64,000 bases of DNA from RBG-16-64-13 sp963718375 (GTDB lineage Bacteria > Actinomycetota > Thermoleophilia > RBG-16-64-13): NCBI GenBank assembly GCA_963718375.1, contig CAVQZD010000005.1, positions 496,001 through 560,000 on the forward strand, given 5' to 3'. Positions within the stretch are counted from its first letter, which is position 1, and the number at the start of each line of letters is the position of its first letter. Of this stretch, positions 50,132 through 58,692 are shown piece after piece. Position numbers and translations under genes: made by a program. Below the pieces are notes generated by a model. That model worked only from the letters and a program-made list of their open reading frames with translations. It ran no database searches and was not told the DNA's origin.

Positions 50132-50659
50132 CTAGACCTCGTCGCCGAACAGGCGGTCCAGATCCGCCATCGGCAAGAACAGCTTCAGCCTCTCGCACGG
50201 AAAGGGTAGAAAGTCGTGCCGTAGATAGAAGTCCCTCGCCTTCTCATCCGTTGCGTCTACCCTCACCGCATAGGAGGCCACCACCTTCGCGGCCTGCCAG
50301 CTCCTAAGGAGCCCATCCATGAGCAGCAGTGAGCCCAGACCCTCGCCTTGGCGCCGGCTATCGACCGCGAGACGGCCGACTAGCGTCGCCGGCAGAAGCG
50401 GGTATCTGGGCAGATTCTTGGCCAGCGCCGCTGGGATATCCCCGAGACAGATGACCTGCTGAGAGAGCGTGTAGTACCCCAACACCACCGGCGCATCTTG
50501 CAGTAGTACGAAGGTGGCCGCCACATGACGCTTGGCGTCCTGGCCGGCTCGCCCGCGGATGTAGGTGTCCAGCTCGTTAATGCCGCAAGAGAACCCGCGC
50601 CGGTCATGCCCGACATCCAATGCCTCGACCTGGTACTTGCCACCCGGCGGGTCTGACAA
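50132..50659 (-). CDS. TacT-type GNAT acetyltransferase toxin
   Basis: A 175-residue GNAT of the type that acetylates aminoacyl-tRNA. FSCGINELDTYIRGRAGQDA, GYYTLSQQVICLGDIPAALA, VGRLAVDSRRQGEGLGSLLL (acetyl-CoA loop RRxGxG) and FYLRHDFLPFP are all typical. The TTG start immediately follows the antitoxin stop (TAGTTG). The DUF1778 partner makes the toxin assignment strong. Confidence 0.9.
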   Translation of the reverse strand: MSDPPGGKYQVEALDVGHDRRGFSCGINELDTYIRGRAGQDAKRHVAATFVLLQDAPVVLGYYTLSQQVICLGDIPAALAKNLPRYPLLPATLVGRLAVDSRRQGEGLGSLLLMDGLLRSWQAAKVVASYAVRVDATDEKARDFYLRHDFLPFPCERLKLFLPMADLDRLFGDEV

Positions 50660-50998
50660 CTAGGCCCCGACCCGCTCCCGATGCGCGTCGCGAGCCATCT
50701 TCAATCTCTCACTGGGCTCCCGAGGGCTCAGGAGCGCGGCTGCGAAAGCCTCCTGATCCTGCACACGGAGCCTCAGCACCTCGTGTTCCGTGACGGCCTG
50801 CATGGCCGAATCCTGCACCGCCCGGCGCACGAATTCCGCCACCGACGCGCCTTGTGCCGCCGCCGCGCGGACCACCAGCGCTTTCTGGTCATGCGTGAGA
50901 CGGATCTCCAGGCGCGCCTCTCTAGAAGCCGGCTCCCCGCCCGGGGCCGGCTCGGCGCTCAGTGACTCATCCTCTCCGCTCGATACTGGCCGGGCCAT
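50660..50998 (-). CDS. TacA-type DUF1778 RHH antitoxin
   Basis: A 112-residue antitoxin: an N-terminal Ser/Glu/Pro extension, then RLEIRLTHDQKALVVRAAAA and GASVAEFVRRAVQDSAMQAV, the DUF1778 ribbon-helix-helix. The C-terminal helix neutralises the acetyltransferase. GAGGAAGG precedes the ATG at 50998. Confidence 0.9.
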   Translation of the reverse strand: MARPVSSGEDESLSAEPAPGGEPASREARLEIRLTHDQKALVVRAAAAQGASVAEFVRRAVQDSAMQAVTEHEVLRLRVQDQEAFAAALLSPREPSERLKMARDAHRERVGA

Positions 50999-51037
50999 CT
51001 AACCTTCCTCTTCAGGTCCGCTCGTGCTGCTGTCGCT

Positions 51038-51066
51038 AGTGTACGGCGCTACGCCGTACAACACAA
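51038..51066 (-). promoter_or_regulatory. promoter of the TacAT-type module with palindrome in spacer
   Basis: Leftward TTGTGT (51066-51061)-N17-TACACT (51043-51038). The spacer is almost entirely a palindrome: TGTACGGCG (51040-51048), CTA, CGCCGTACA (51052-51060). Antitoxin binding there would block polymerase. Confidence 0.75.
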
Positions 51067-51149
51067 GACCGAGCGCCTGGCGTGTAACGACCATTACGAT
51101 ACCGCGGCAGCACGGAGAGAGAATCAGACCACGGTTGGAGCTTGGCGCC

Positions 51150-53354
51150 TCAGGCCAGCCGCCGAGCACCGGGCGCGGGCCCAAGTAGCTCTGCCAGCCT
51201 CGCCGGGTCGCTCGTGGGCAGCCGGCAGTTGTAGTCCTCGCAGACATAGGCTGTCGCCTTGCCTTCGATGCGAACGACGGTGCCGATGAAATCGTTTTGC
51301 AGGGCCGCCGCCTCTTGGCCGGCGCCCCCGTCGGCGAGCAACAGGATCTTGCCCGGGATGAAGCGCTCGTGCACGGCGCGCAGCAGGGCGCGGGTGTCCG
51401 GCGCGTCACGGTCGCCGGCGATGACTATCTGCCTGGGCTTGTCGAGGCGGAAGGCGAGCGCGGACATCATCTGCGGCATGGCATGCGGCGCCGCGGTCAA
51501 CACCCGGCTGAAGGCGGCCAGCGTCATATCCGCCTTCTGACCGTATTCCGCGCTGTCCGCCATCTGCGCCAGTCGCGAGAGATTCAGCAGAGCGACTGAG
51601 TTCGCCGAGGGTTCGGCGCCGTCGTAATCCTCCTTCAGGCGCAGGAGGATGGTGTCATCCGTGCCCACCGTGCTGAAGTAGCCGCCCGCGGCGCCATCCC
51701 AGAACAGCTCGTCCTGCTTCTTCTGGAGCGCGAGCGCCCACAGGAGGTCGTCCACGTCGAACGAGGCCTCATAGAGGTCGAGCAGACCCTGGATCATAAA
51801 GGCATAGTCGTCCAGATACCCCTCGATGCCGGCATCGCCCTCTCGATAGCGACGCAGGAGCACACCGCTCTGCGCGTCATAGAGGTGCCGGCGGATGAAG
51901 TCCGCGGCTGCCCGGGCGGCGGCCAAGTACTCTCCGTCTGCGAGCACCTGGCAAGCGCGCGCGAAGGCGGAGATCATCAGACCATTCCAGGCGGCGATGG
52001 TCTTGTCGTCTACGTGCGGGCGGGGCCGCTTGGCCCGGGCCTCGAACAGGCGCCGGCGGGCCTCTGCCAGTTCGTCCCGCGTGGCCTCGGCGGAGAGGCC
52101 GAAGCGGCTCGCGGTCTCCTCCAGGCTACGCGTGACTATGAGGACGTTCTTACCGGCCAACTCCCCCTGCGGGTCGTCGGCGGCATTCCCCTCCTGCTCT
52201 ACTCCGTAGTAGAAGCCGAAGATGTCGGCCGGCCTCGCACCCAGGACGTCCGCGATCTCGCTCTGCTCCCAGACATAGAAGGCGCCTTCGGCGTGCTCCC
52301 GGGGATTGGCTGGGACGGAGCTGTCGGCATCCTCCGCGGAGTAGAACTGGCCCTCCGGCCCGGTCATGTCGCGCCGCACATAGTCGAGGATGTCGCGGGC
52401 CGTGTCGGCGAAGAACGCCTCGCGGGTGAGCTGGTAGGCATCAAGGTAGACGGAGGCGAGCTGCGCTTGGTCGTAGAGCATCTTCTCGAAATGCGGCACG
52501 TGCCAGCGTTCGTCCACTGAGTAGCGGTGAAAGCCACCGCCCAAGTGATCGTGCATGCCGCCCTCGGCCATCTTGCGCAAGGTGAAGAGCACCATGTCCA
52601 AGGCGTCGCGGGCGCCCGTGCCGGCGTGGTAGCGCAGCATGAACGCGGGGGCGCTGGGGCGCGGAAACTTCGGGGCGCCGCCAAAGCCGCCGTAGCGCGG
52701 CTCATACGATGTCTTGAGGGCTTCATACGCCCGGGTAAGGAGCGAGGCGTCCAGACCGGGCGAGGCCGACGCCGGCGCCCTGCCCGCCCCCGCCGCTGTG
52801 GCCGTGGTCGCCGTCGGCTGCTCCGCCGCCGTCACCCGCCGCAACTCCTGGAGCGCTTTCTCACTGGAGGCAGTCAGGCGAGCCCAATCTTTCTGCCACA
52901 CTTCGGCGATCTGAAGCAGGACCTTCTTGAAGCCCGGACGGCCCCAGCGATCATCGGGAGGGAAGTAGGTGCCGCCCAGGAACGGCTTGAGCTCGGGCGT
53001 CAGCCACACACTCATGGGCCAGCCGCCTCCGCCGGTGGTGGCCTGGACGTAGGTCATGTACACCCTGTCCACATCGGGGCGTTCTTCGCGGTCCACCTTG
53101 ATGGGGACGAAGTGCTCGTTCAGGACGCGCGCGACCTCTTCGCTCTCGAACGACTCCCGCGCCATGACATGACACCAATGGCACGTCGAGTAGCCGATGG
53201 ACAGGAAGATGGGCTTGTTCTCCGCCCGCGCCTTCGCAAAGGCCTCTTCGCCCCAGGGATACCAATCCACCGGATTGTGGGCATGCTGGAGCAAGTAGGG
53301 GCTCTTCTCGCTAGCCAGGCGGTTAGGCTCTGCGGGCACGCTGTATGTAACCAT
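51150..53354 (-). CDS. YyaL/DUF255 thioredoxin-domain protein
   Basis: A 734-residue cytoplasmic protein. Residues 1-165 are a thioredoxin-like DUF255 domain (EKSPYLLQHAHNPVDWYPWG, SIGYSTCHWCHVMARESFES with CxxC-like CHWC). The rest is an (alpha/alpha)6 barrel as in N-acylglucosamine epimerases (GGFGGAPKFPRPSAP, HDHLGGGFHRYSVDERWHVP, HFEKMLYDQAQLA). Conserved widely, function unproven. The ATG at 53354 lies within the 3' end of the upstream RHH gene, overlapping by 32 bases. Confidence 0.92.
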   Translation of the reverse strand: MVTYSVPAEPNRLASEKSPYLLQHAHNPVDWYPWGEEAFAKARAENKPIFLSIGYSTCHWCHVMARESFESEEVARVLNEHFVPIKVDREERPDVDRVYMTYVQATTGGGGWPMSVWLTPELKPFLGGTYFPPDDRWGRPGFKKVLLQIAEVWQKDWARLTASSEKALQELRRVTAAEQPTATTATAAGAGRAPASASPGLDASLLTRAYEALKTSYEPRYGGFGGAPKFPRPSAPAFMLRYHAGTGARDALDMVLFTLRKMAEGGMHDHLGGGFHRYSVDERWHVPHFEKMLYDQAQLASVYLDAYQLTREAFFADTARDILDYVRRDMTGPEGQFYSAEDADSSVPANPREHAEGAFYVWEQSEIADVLGARPADIFGFYYGVEQEGNAADDPQGELAGKNVLIVTRSLEETASRFGLSAEATRDELAEARRRLFEARAKRPRPHVDDKTIAAWNGLMISAFARACQVLADGEYLAAARAAADFIRRHLYDAQSGVLLRRYREGDAGIEGYLDDYAFMIQGLLDLYEASFDVDDLLWALALQKKQDELFWDGAAGGYFSTVGTDDTILLRLKEDYDGAEPSANSVALLNLSRLAQMADSAEYGQKADMTLAAFSRVLTAAPHAMPQMMSALAFRLDKPRQIVIAGDRDAPDTRALLRAVHERFIPGKILLLADGGAGQEAAALQNDFIGTVVRIEGKATAYVCEDYNCRLPTSDPARLAELLGPAPGARRLA

Positions 53355-53574
53355 CGGCCTTCAGCCGCTTGACCATCTCTTCGTAGCTGACGAGAGGATC
53401 ACTTGCGCGAGCCTCGAACGCCTCCAGGTCGTCGGCGTCCTCGGCGAGAGCGCACCGCAGAGCATCATTCACGAGGTCCGAGATCGACCGGGTCGTATCG
53501 GCCGACTTGAGTCGCAGGGCACGATGGATATCGGGATCGAAGTACACCGTTGCCCTCTTGCTTAGTGTCGCCAT
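53323..53574 (-). CDS. orphan ribbon-helix-helix antitoxin-like protein
   Basis: An 83-residue protein: KRATVYFDPDIHRALRLKSA, TRSISDLVNDALRCALAEDA, then YEEMVKRLKADGYI. This is the RHH antitoxin pattern usually followed by a RelE-type toxin, which is absent here; the next gene is yyaL. GGGAGG precedes the ATG. Confidence 0.82.
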   Translation of the reverse strand: MATLSKRATVYFDPDIHRALRLKSADTTRSISDLVNDALRCALAEDADDLEAFEARASDPLVSYEEMVKRLKADGYIQRARRA

Positions 53575-53597
53575 GGCGCACCTCCCTTTCTTGCAGC

Positions 53598-53626
53598 ACT
53601 ATAGCGTTGTGACGTTATAGCGTCAA
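53598..53626 (-). promoter_or_regulatory. promoter of the orphan RHH gene with operator in spacer
   Basis: Leftward TTGACG (53626-53621)-N17-TATAGT (53603-53598), near consensus. CTATAGCG-TTGTGA-CGTTATAG (53599-53620) is an imperfect palindrome filling the spacer, suggesting autorepression. Confidence 0.75.
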
Positions 53627-53655
53627 GCCGCTCTTGGCGCCCACGGTGCACGCGT

Positions 53656-53973
53656 TCAGGTAGCCACTACTCCTGGACGATGAGGCGTCACGAGCAAGGG
53701 CACCTCGGGTGTGACCGTGAAGTCTAGCCCCAAGGCCTTGGACACCCGAAACAAGGTGTCCAACGTGGGCATGGTCTCTCCCGCCTCCCAGCGGGCGATG
53801 GCGGACTGCTTGACTTCGAGCCTCTTGGCCATCTCGCGCTGAGTGATCCCCGCTTCGATGCGAGCGCCGATCAGAGCCCTCTGAAACTCGTACTGTGCGC
53901 CCATCTCCTCATAGCCGGCGCGGAATTCGGGGTCGCGCTCTAACCGTTCGGTCACGTATTCTTGCCAATCCAT
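53656..53973 (-). CDS. higA: HigA-type XRE antitoxin
   Basis: A 105-residue protein with an N-terminal helical segment (DWQEYVTERLERDPEFRAGY) and an XRE helix-turn-helix (GITQREMAKRLEVKQSAIAR, WEAGETMPTLDTLFRVSKAL). The ATG at 53973 overlaps the higB stop (TGATG). Toxin-first order is usual for higBA. Confidence 0.9.
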   Translation of the reverse strand: MDWQEYVTERLERDPEFRAGYEEMGAQYEFQRALIGARIEAGITQREMAKRLEVKQSAIARWEAGETMPTLDTLFRVSKALGLDFTVTPEVPLLVTPHRPGVVAT

Positions 53974-54329
53974 CAATCTGCCCACCTTATGATTTCGGCC
54001 ATCCGCCTTCTCGCGGTCTTGATCTCTGTTCGGGGAGTGCGACTCGTCTTCTTTGTGAACGCGTGCAGTAGGATCAGCCGTCTGCCCGGTGTTGCGACGT
54101 ACAAGAGACGATGCTGAAGTGAGCCGACGACGCGCAGTTCCCACAGCTTGCCACCAAGATTGCGGGTGTGCGGTGCCCCCAGTTCGATCCCAGACTCCCG
54201 CAGCCGACCTAGAGCGTACGCGACCCTACCCGCTTCCCGACTGGGCAATCCTTCGATGTATTCCCTCACCGGGCATCGCCCTGTCTCAGTCGTGAAGAAC
54301 TCGACTCGCCACGGATTCTTCGCCGCCAT
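53973..54329 (-). CDS. higB: HigB-type (Gp49-like) RelE-superfamily toxin
   Basis: A 118-residue toxin: VEFFTTETGRCPVREYIEGL, LWELRVVGSLQHRLLYVATP and ILLHAFTKKTSRTPRTEIKT are the family signature (LWELR...R..Y.......LLH.F.KK....P..EI..A). It cleaves mRNA on ribosomes. No Shine-Dalgarno; a leaderless transcript is possible. Confidence 0.92.
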   Translation of the reverse strand: MAAKNPWRVEFFTTETGRCPVREYIEGLPSREAGRVAYALGRLRESGIELGAPHTRNLGGKLWELRVVGSLQHRLLYVATPGRRLILLHAFTKKTSRTPRTEIKTARRRMAEIIRWAD

Positions 54330-54342
54330 TATAACATCCTAG

Positions 54343-54371
54343 TTATCACGCCTGGGGTAGTACGATCTCAA
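54343..54371 (-). promoter_or_regulatory. higBA promoter
   Basis: Leftward TTGAGA (54371-54366)-N17-TGATAA (54348-54343). The start point would be within ten bases of the higB ATG. TAAC and GTTA flank the region as a small inverted repeat. Confidence 0.55.
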
Positions 54372-54503
54372 CCTAGCCCCAAGGGCCACCGTAGGTCTCA
54401 GTCTTTGGCTGGAGTTTGGCGAGAGCCGCCCTGCCTGAGGGCCTCCGTCAGGCCGTCAGTCGAGCATCTTGAGGATGTGCCTAGCCAGAGTGTCGGTGGC
54501 GCT

Positions 54504-54695
54504 TCAAACGACGCTCAGTTCACCGACCTTGTGCACGCAGGGTATCCCGCCGGAGGTGAGGTCCCGGTAGAGGTCGACAAGATTGGCCTTGAGCTCGTCC
54601 ATGGTCTCACCCTGAGTTCGGTAGTCCGGGTACTCCTCCAGCCAGCCGACCAGCATGCCGTCCTCTTCGTAGTAGATGAAGCGCTTGGTCTCCAT
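54504..54695 (-). CDS. orphan HicB-type antitoxin
   Basis: A 63-residue HicB/UPF0150 domain protein: FIYYEEDGMLVGWLEEYPDY, RTQGETMDELKANLVDLYRD and GGIPCVHKVGELSVV. No hicA toxin gene adjoins. In the same frame after the stop, a further 15 codons read SATDTLARHILKMLD, reminiscent of a HicA C-terminus. The start at 54695 is favoured; a longer frame reaches 54773. Confidence 0.8.
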   Translation of the reverse strand: METKRFIYYEEDGMLVGWLEEYPDYRTQGETMDELKANLVDLYRDLTSGGIPCVHKVGELSVV

Positions 54696-54855
54696 AGCCA
54701 CATTGTAACGCCTGGTATCGAGGGTCACGCGCCACGGCTCCTTTGGCTTGGCTGCAACATCAGCTTGCCACACTCAATGCAGACTGGGTATCGGACCAAA
54801 GACTGACCCAGGCGGCGCCACGGGGCGCTGGCGTGCGCCCGCGCCGAGACCCCGC

Positions 54856-56586
54856 TCAGTAGGTGTAGTAGCTCTTAAACTCTTCTGCCTTGACGGTGCC
54901 GTCGGGCCAGGTGACCGTGCGGGTCACAGTGCACCGCCTACTGCGGGATCCGGCAAAATCGGAGGCTACGGTGCGACCGTCGGAGACCCCCCAGATGTAG
55001 AACGCCGTATCGATACCGGTGGAAGTGCCCCAGATGAAGATGTAGTGGTCGGTGTCGTTGCGGAACCGCATGTTCTTGCCGCCCCCTCCGGCGACAGTGG
55101 CGTCGCGGCCATCCGGATAGTGGCTTATGTACATGGAGTGGTTGTAGCGCTCCACCACCTCAAGCCCGGCTTCGAACACGGCGTTGAAGAGCGTCGTGGA
55201 CACCTGGCAGATGCCGCCTCCGTAGACCTGCTTCAGCACGCCGTCGCCGACGATACCGGGGGCCCGCCGCCACCCATGGGCCGCGTCACGTATGCCCAGC
55301 CGCTCATCGGTGTCGAACTCCTCTCCGGGCGCCAACAGGATACCGCTGCAAAGGCTGGTGCCAAGACGCACGTTGTTCTGCCGGTTCCGGCTGCCCCGGT
55401 ACGGTTCGGTCGCGTAGCTCGCCAGCAGATCACCGATGCCCATCGCTTGCACTTCCGCGGTGGTGAGGTCTGGCTCGACGACCATCAGCACCACCCCGGT
55501 CGTCCGTCCGTCGACCCGGAGGGCCGCCTGCGCCAGCGCCGCGATTGTGCTCTCACGGTCCAGCGTCTGACCGTCCGTCGCGGGCACCACCCACACGGTC
55601 TGGCCGTTGCTGTCCATGGTGGCGTTGACCGGCGGCGTGTCCACTGAGGCGGCGACGCCGTCCAAGAACCCCTCCATCTTCGCTGCCGAGAAAGTGGGGA
55701 CTAGGGTGGGCGCCCCATTCACCGTCGTGGGAGTGAGTTCCACGAAGGAGGCGATATCCGCGGGAGTGAGGGTCCAAGTCTCATCGCCGTGCACAAGCGT
55801 GATCTCGGAGCTGATCATCGTCTGCGCCGCCCCGACGGCCGGAATGATGTCCGCTACGCCGATGTCCGGCTCTACGGTGGTCATGGGGATCTGCAGCTCG
55901 GTGCCGTCCAGCGTCAAGAGCAGGGCCTCGAGCTGCGCGCACAGCGCCTGCTTGTCCACGACGGCGCCCGGCTTCTCGTCGATCAGGGTGATGCGGTCGG
56001 CCTCCACCTGCATGCGAGCATCGCTCGGCTGTCGGTCGAGCTCCGCAGCCAACTCGTCCGCCAACTCGTCCAACTTCTCGTCATCCACGGTGCCCTGCAG
56101 AGGCAGGTCATAGCCGCTGAAGTAGAGCTCGATCCGTCGCCCCAGATCTTTGAAGACATCGCCATCCCGGGTCAGGGCCGCGGCCGCGGCTACCGACGCC
56201 GCTACGTCGATGGTCGTGCCCATGTCGTCCGGCAGTACCTCCCAGCTCGCGTCACCGCTGGTGAGAACGAGCGGACGACTCCGAGTCTCCTCGACGAAGG
56301 CGCTGAGGGCGTCAGTCGCCTCGCGCCGGCTGAGACCGCCCAAGTCCTGCCCGGCGACACTGACGCCGTAGTGGGTCTGGTCGTAGTAGAGCCCCCCGTC
56401 GATCGAGACGAAGAGGACGAACAGCAGCAGCACCGAGCCGAACCCCAGAACGACTGCCCACTGCCACCGGCGCAGAGCAGGCAGGTGCAAGCGGGACCGG
56501 ACCGGACTCAAGGAGGGCTTGTGGGCGCGAAGCCAACTCAGCCCCAGGCGATCGGCTATCTCTTTCAGGTCTTTGCGGCTAGTCAC
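54856..56586 (-). CDS. VanW-family protein with peptidoglycan-binding domains
   Basis: A 576-residue envelope protein: a 50-residue basic cytoplasmic tail, a membrane anchor (WAVVLGFGSVLLLFVLFVSI), two PG_binding_4-like domains (about residues 75-330), and a VanW domain (NVRLGTSLCSGILLAPGEEF, GDGVLKQVYGGGICQVSTTL, YNHSMYISHYPDGRDATVA). It is thought to act at peptidoglycan. Single gene; upstream ribosome site GGGGGAGCG. Confidence 0.92.
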   Translation of the reverse strand: MTSRKDLKEIADRLGLSWLRAHKPSLSPVRSRLHLPALRRWQWAVVLGFGSVLLLFVLFVSIDGGLYYDQTHYGVSVAGQDLGGLSRREATDALSAFVEETRSRPLVLTSGDASWEVLPDDMGTTIDVAASVAAAAALTRDGDVFKDLGRRIELYFSGYDLPLQGTVDDEKLDELADELAAELDRQPSDARMQVEADRITLIDEKPGAVVDKQALCAQLEALLLTLDGTELQIPMTTVEPDIGVADIIPAVGAAQTMISSEITLVHGDETWTLTPADIASFVELTPTTVNGAPTLVPTFSAAKMEGFLDGVAASVDTPPVNATMDSNGQTVWVVPATDGQTLDRESTIAALAQAALRVDGRTTGVVLMVVEPDLTTAEVQAMGIGDLLASYATEPYRGSRNRQNNVRLGTSLCSGILLAPGEEFDTDERLGIRDAAHGWRRAPGIVGDGVLKQVYGGGICQVSTTLFNAVFEAGLEVVERYNHSMYISHYPDGRDATVAGGGGKNMRFRNDTDHYIFIWGTSTGIDTAFYIWGVSDGRTVASDFAGSRSRRCTVTRTVTWPDGTVKAEEFKSYYTY

Positions 56587-56665
56587 TCAGGGTCGCTCCC
56601 CCTTTGGCCGTGCATTACCTCATTCGCCCAACGGCGGGAATACCCTGGCGGGGCTCGCTCACACT

Positions 56666-57286
56666 TCAGCGAGGGCCCACGTTGTAGTCAGTCCGATCGA
56701 CCACCGACAGGTAGTCCGTTTCACTCAGCCAATGGCACCAGATCTTCGCGGACGGGATGCTCAGGCGCGGGCTTCGGCTGCCAGCCTTGCTCCAGGCCGC
56801 CACTTCACACACCGGCCCTCCTTGGGGGCGTAGGCGTAGCACCGCCTCAAGTGCCGGCTTGAGATCAGTGTCAGTGGACATGATCACGCCCACGTCGAAC
56901 TCGCCAAGCATGGCCATCTGGACGAAGTCCACGGCCAAGGCCACATCGATGCCCTTCTCCTGCGCACGGGCGTTCGGCCAGTCAGGCGGATAGCGCAGGG
57001 TACGGGTAATCACATTGACTCTGCCGCCGCCGGCCCGATTCTGTGCCTGACATTGGCGCATGTTCGCCATGTAGGTCTTCGGATCCTTCGCGGAATCCGG
57101 CCGCCCCCGGTATACGCGGACTTCCTTCAGTTCACGGGAGACAAGACCTCTCGCCGAGATGAGTTCACCCAGCTTGAATGGGTCGATCTGGCCGGCCCAC
57201 CGACAAGCCGTATGTGCGTGGAATGCTTCGCGCGCAGACTTGTAGACGTTCGGGTAGTCAAGAAAGAGGATTACGCGAGCAACCAT
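56666..57286 (-). CDS. NYN-domain protein
   Basis: A 206-residue PIN-like NYN domain protein: VILFLDYPNVYKSA with Asp10, KGIDVALAVDFVQMAMLGEF and VGVIMSTDTDLKPALEAVL carry the acidic site. No added RNA-binding domain, unlike the NYN-LOTUS gene at 29.4 kb. Such solitary NYN genes are often mobile or defence-associated. No convincing partner. Confidence 0.82.
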   Translation of the reverse strand: MVARVILFLDYPNVYKSAREAFHAHTACRWAGQIDPFKLGELISARGLVSRELKEVRVYRGRPDSAKDPKTYMANMRQCQAQNRAGGGRVNVITRTLRYPPDWPNARAQEKGIDVALAVDFVQMAMLGEFDVGVIMSTDTDLKPALEAVLRLRPQGGPVCEVAAWSKAGSRSPRLSIPSAKIWCHWLSETDYLSVVDRTDYNVGPR

Positions 57287-57667
57287 GCTGGTTTCGCGAT
57301 CGGAGAGAGTGCGCCAAAAAGTAATCCCCGCGAATTGGAGCCGAAGCCCGAACCACGGGGAGCAGTGAACTCAGTATAGAACGGTCGGCCCAGATCAACA
57401 ACCTCGTCGAATCGCTCTTGCGTCTAGCGGCGCGAAAGCCACGCTTGCCCGATTCACACTGTAGTCGCTGAGGCACCGGGGCGCCGTCGGCCTTTCGGTG
57501 GAGCTTGGCGAACGGATACCGCACACCGACGCGACGGGCTGTCGGTCGGTGGGTCAAGCTCTGGGATGCTTGGACAGGGTGGTGTGGGCGCGCTTGGGGC
57601 GAGTCTGATACCGGGAGCGAGCGTCTTGAAATCACAGATTATGATTTCAAAGCGGCCGCGCTGTGCC
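57287..57667. other. gene-free region with a dnaE2-like fragment
   Basis: About 380 bp without a credible gene. The segment 57549-57620 resembles dnaE2 45967-46035 (GGGTCAAxCTCTGG, TTGGAC, GAGTCTGA in the same order and spacing). An AT-rich palindrome ATAATCTGTGAT-like sequence lies at 57636-57652 (AATCACAGATTATGATT). The rest shows nothing recognised. Confidence 0.5.
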
Positions 57668-58306
57668 TCAGGTGCCGGAGCGCTCCCGCAGGGCCGGCCG
57701 CAGATGCGAGCGGTCTCCGAACGACTTGAGCATGGGCCCCTGGTCGGTCATCTGCACTATGGCCAACGACCCTACCAGCATGTCCAGGCGGTCACGGTAG
57801 TTGCCGATGTCTATGCCGAGCAGCGAGCACAGCATGATGCGCAGCGTCGCCTTGTGAGAAAGCACCAGCACGTTGCCATCCGCATCGGTGCGTTCTATCT
57901 CCTCCATCACCAGAGTGCCGCGGCGGGCGACATCCACGCCGCGCTCGCCCCCGGTGGGGTGGTTCCATCCGCCATCGGCCAGGTAGCTGACATACTCGTC
58001 GTGAAACACGCGGTTGACCTCCGCGGCCGGGTGTCCCTCCCACGCCCCGAACGAGATCTCTCTCAGGCCGTCCCGCACCTGCATCTGCGGGCCCACCGCG
58101 TCGCACAGGGGCTGCGCGGAGTGAATGGCTCGACGGAGAGGGCTGCAATACACCGCCGCCCAGGGTAGAGACTTGTAGGCGGAGGCAAAATCCTCGGCCA
58201 TCTGGAGGCCCTCAGGGGTGAGGTCCACATCCAGGCCGCCCGTGAACACGCCGTCCTTGCTGGCCTGGGTCTCACCGTGGCGCAAGAAGTACAAGGTCAG
58301 ACTCAT
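57668..58306 (-). CDS. histidine phosphatase (phosphoglycerate mutase-like)
   Basis: A 212-residue RHG phosphatase: LRHGETQ (Arg9, His10), GGLDVDLTPEGLQMAEDFA, CSPLRRAIHSAQ, EISFGAWEGHPAAEV (catalytic Glu) and VLVLSHKATLRIMLC (second His). Monomeric cofactor-dependent type; substrate could be phosphoglycerate, cobalamin or sugar phosphates. Overlaps nothing. Confidence 0.9.
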   Translation of the reverse strand: MSLTLYFLRHGETQASKDGVFTGGLDVDLTPEGLQMAEDFASAYKSLPWAAVYCSPLRRAIHSAQPLCDAVGPQMQVRDGLREISFGAWEGHPAAEVNRVFHDEYVSYLADGGWNHPTGGERGVDVARRGTLVMEEIERTDADGNVLVLSHKATLRIMLCSLLGIDIGNYRDRLDMLVGSLAIVQMTDQGPMLKSFGDRSHLRPALRERSGT

Positions 58307-58410
58307 GATCAGGCGCCTCCTCGGGAGGTGGACGGTCCGAGCAGAGCGGCCGGGTGGCGCTCACAGCGGGACCATACCCGGTGGAGGGCCGGCGCATGCA
58401 GGACGGCAGC

Positions 58411-58692
58411 TCAGGCAGTCTCTCTGACGCCGCAGCCCCGAGGCAGGGAGTTGCCGATCGCGCCCCCACACGCTCCGGCAAGCGCGGCCGCGAGAAGCGC
58501 GCGCAGGTCGTCCCCCTCCGCTGATGATCGCTCCACCACCCTTAGCGCGGCATCCCACTGCACCGCCTGCCAGAAGGCGAGCTTGCACACGCTGTCGTAA
58601 CTGGGTAGAGCATCCACGTCTTCCCCGAAGGCCATCCACAGCTCGACATCGCCGTCCTTGGTGCAGAGGTAGTAGTCGAACAGTGGGTCCAT
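58411..58692 (-). CDS. hypothetical protein, 93 residues
   Basis: A small protein beginning MDPLFDYYLCTKDGDVELWM with GEDVDALPSYDSVCKLAFWQ, then an Ala/Gly-rich C-terminus. GGAGATG-type ribosome site before ATG 58692. No family recognised; coding by start, ribosome site and composition. Confidence 0.45.
   Translation of the reverse strand: MDPLFDYYLCTKDGDVELWMAFGEDVDALPSYDSVCKLAFWQAVQWDAALRVVERSSAEGDDLRALLAAALAGACGGAIGNSLPRGCGVRETA

Noticed and set aside
47041..54773. Integrative element with integrase and attachment sites
   Set aside because: Despite the toxin-antitoxin cluster, no integrase, transposase, tRNA end or flanking direct repeat other than the dnaE2 31-mer was found.
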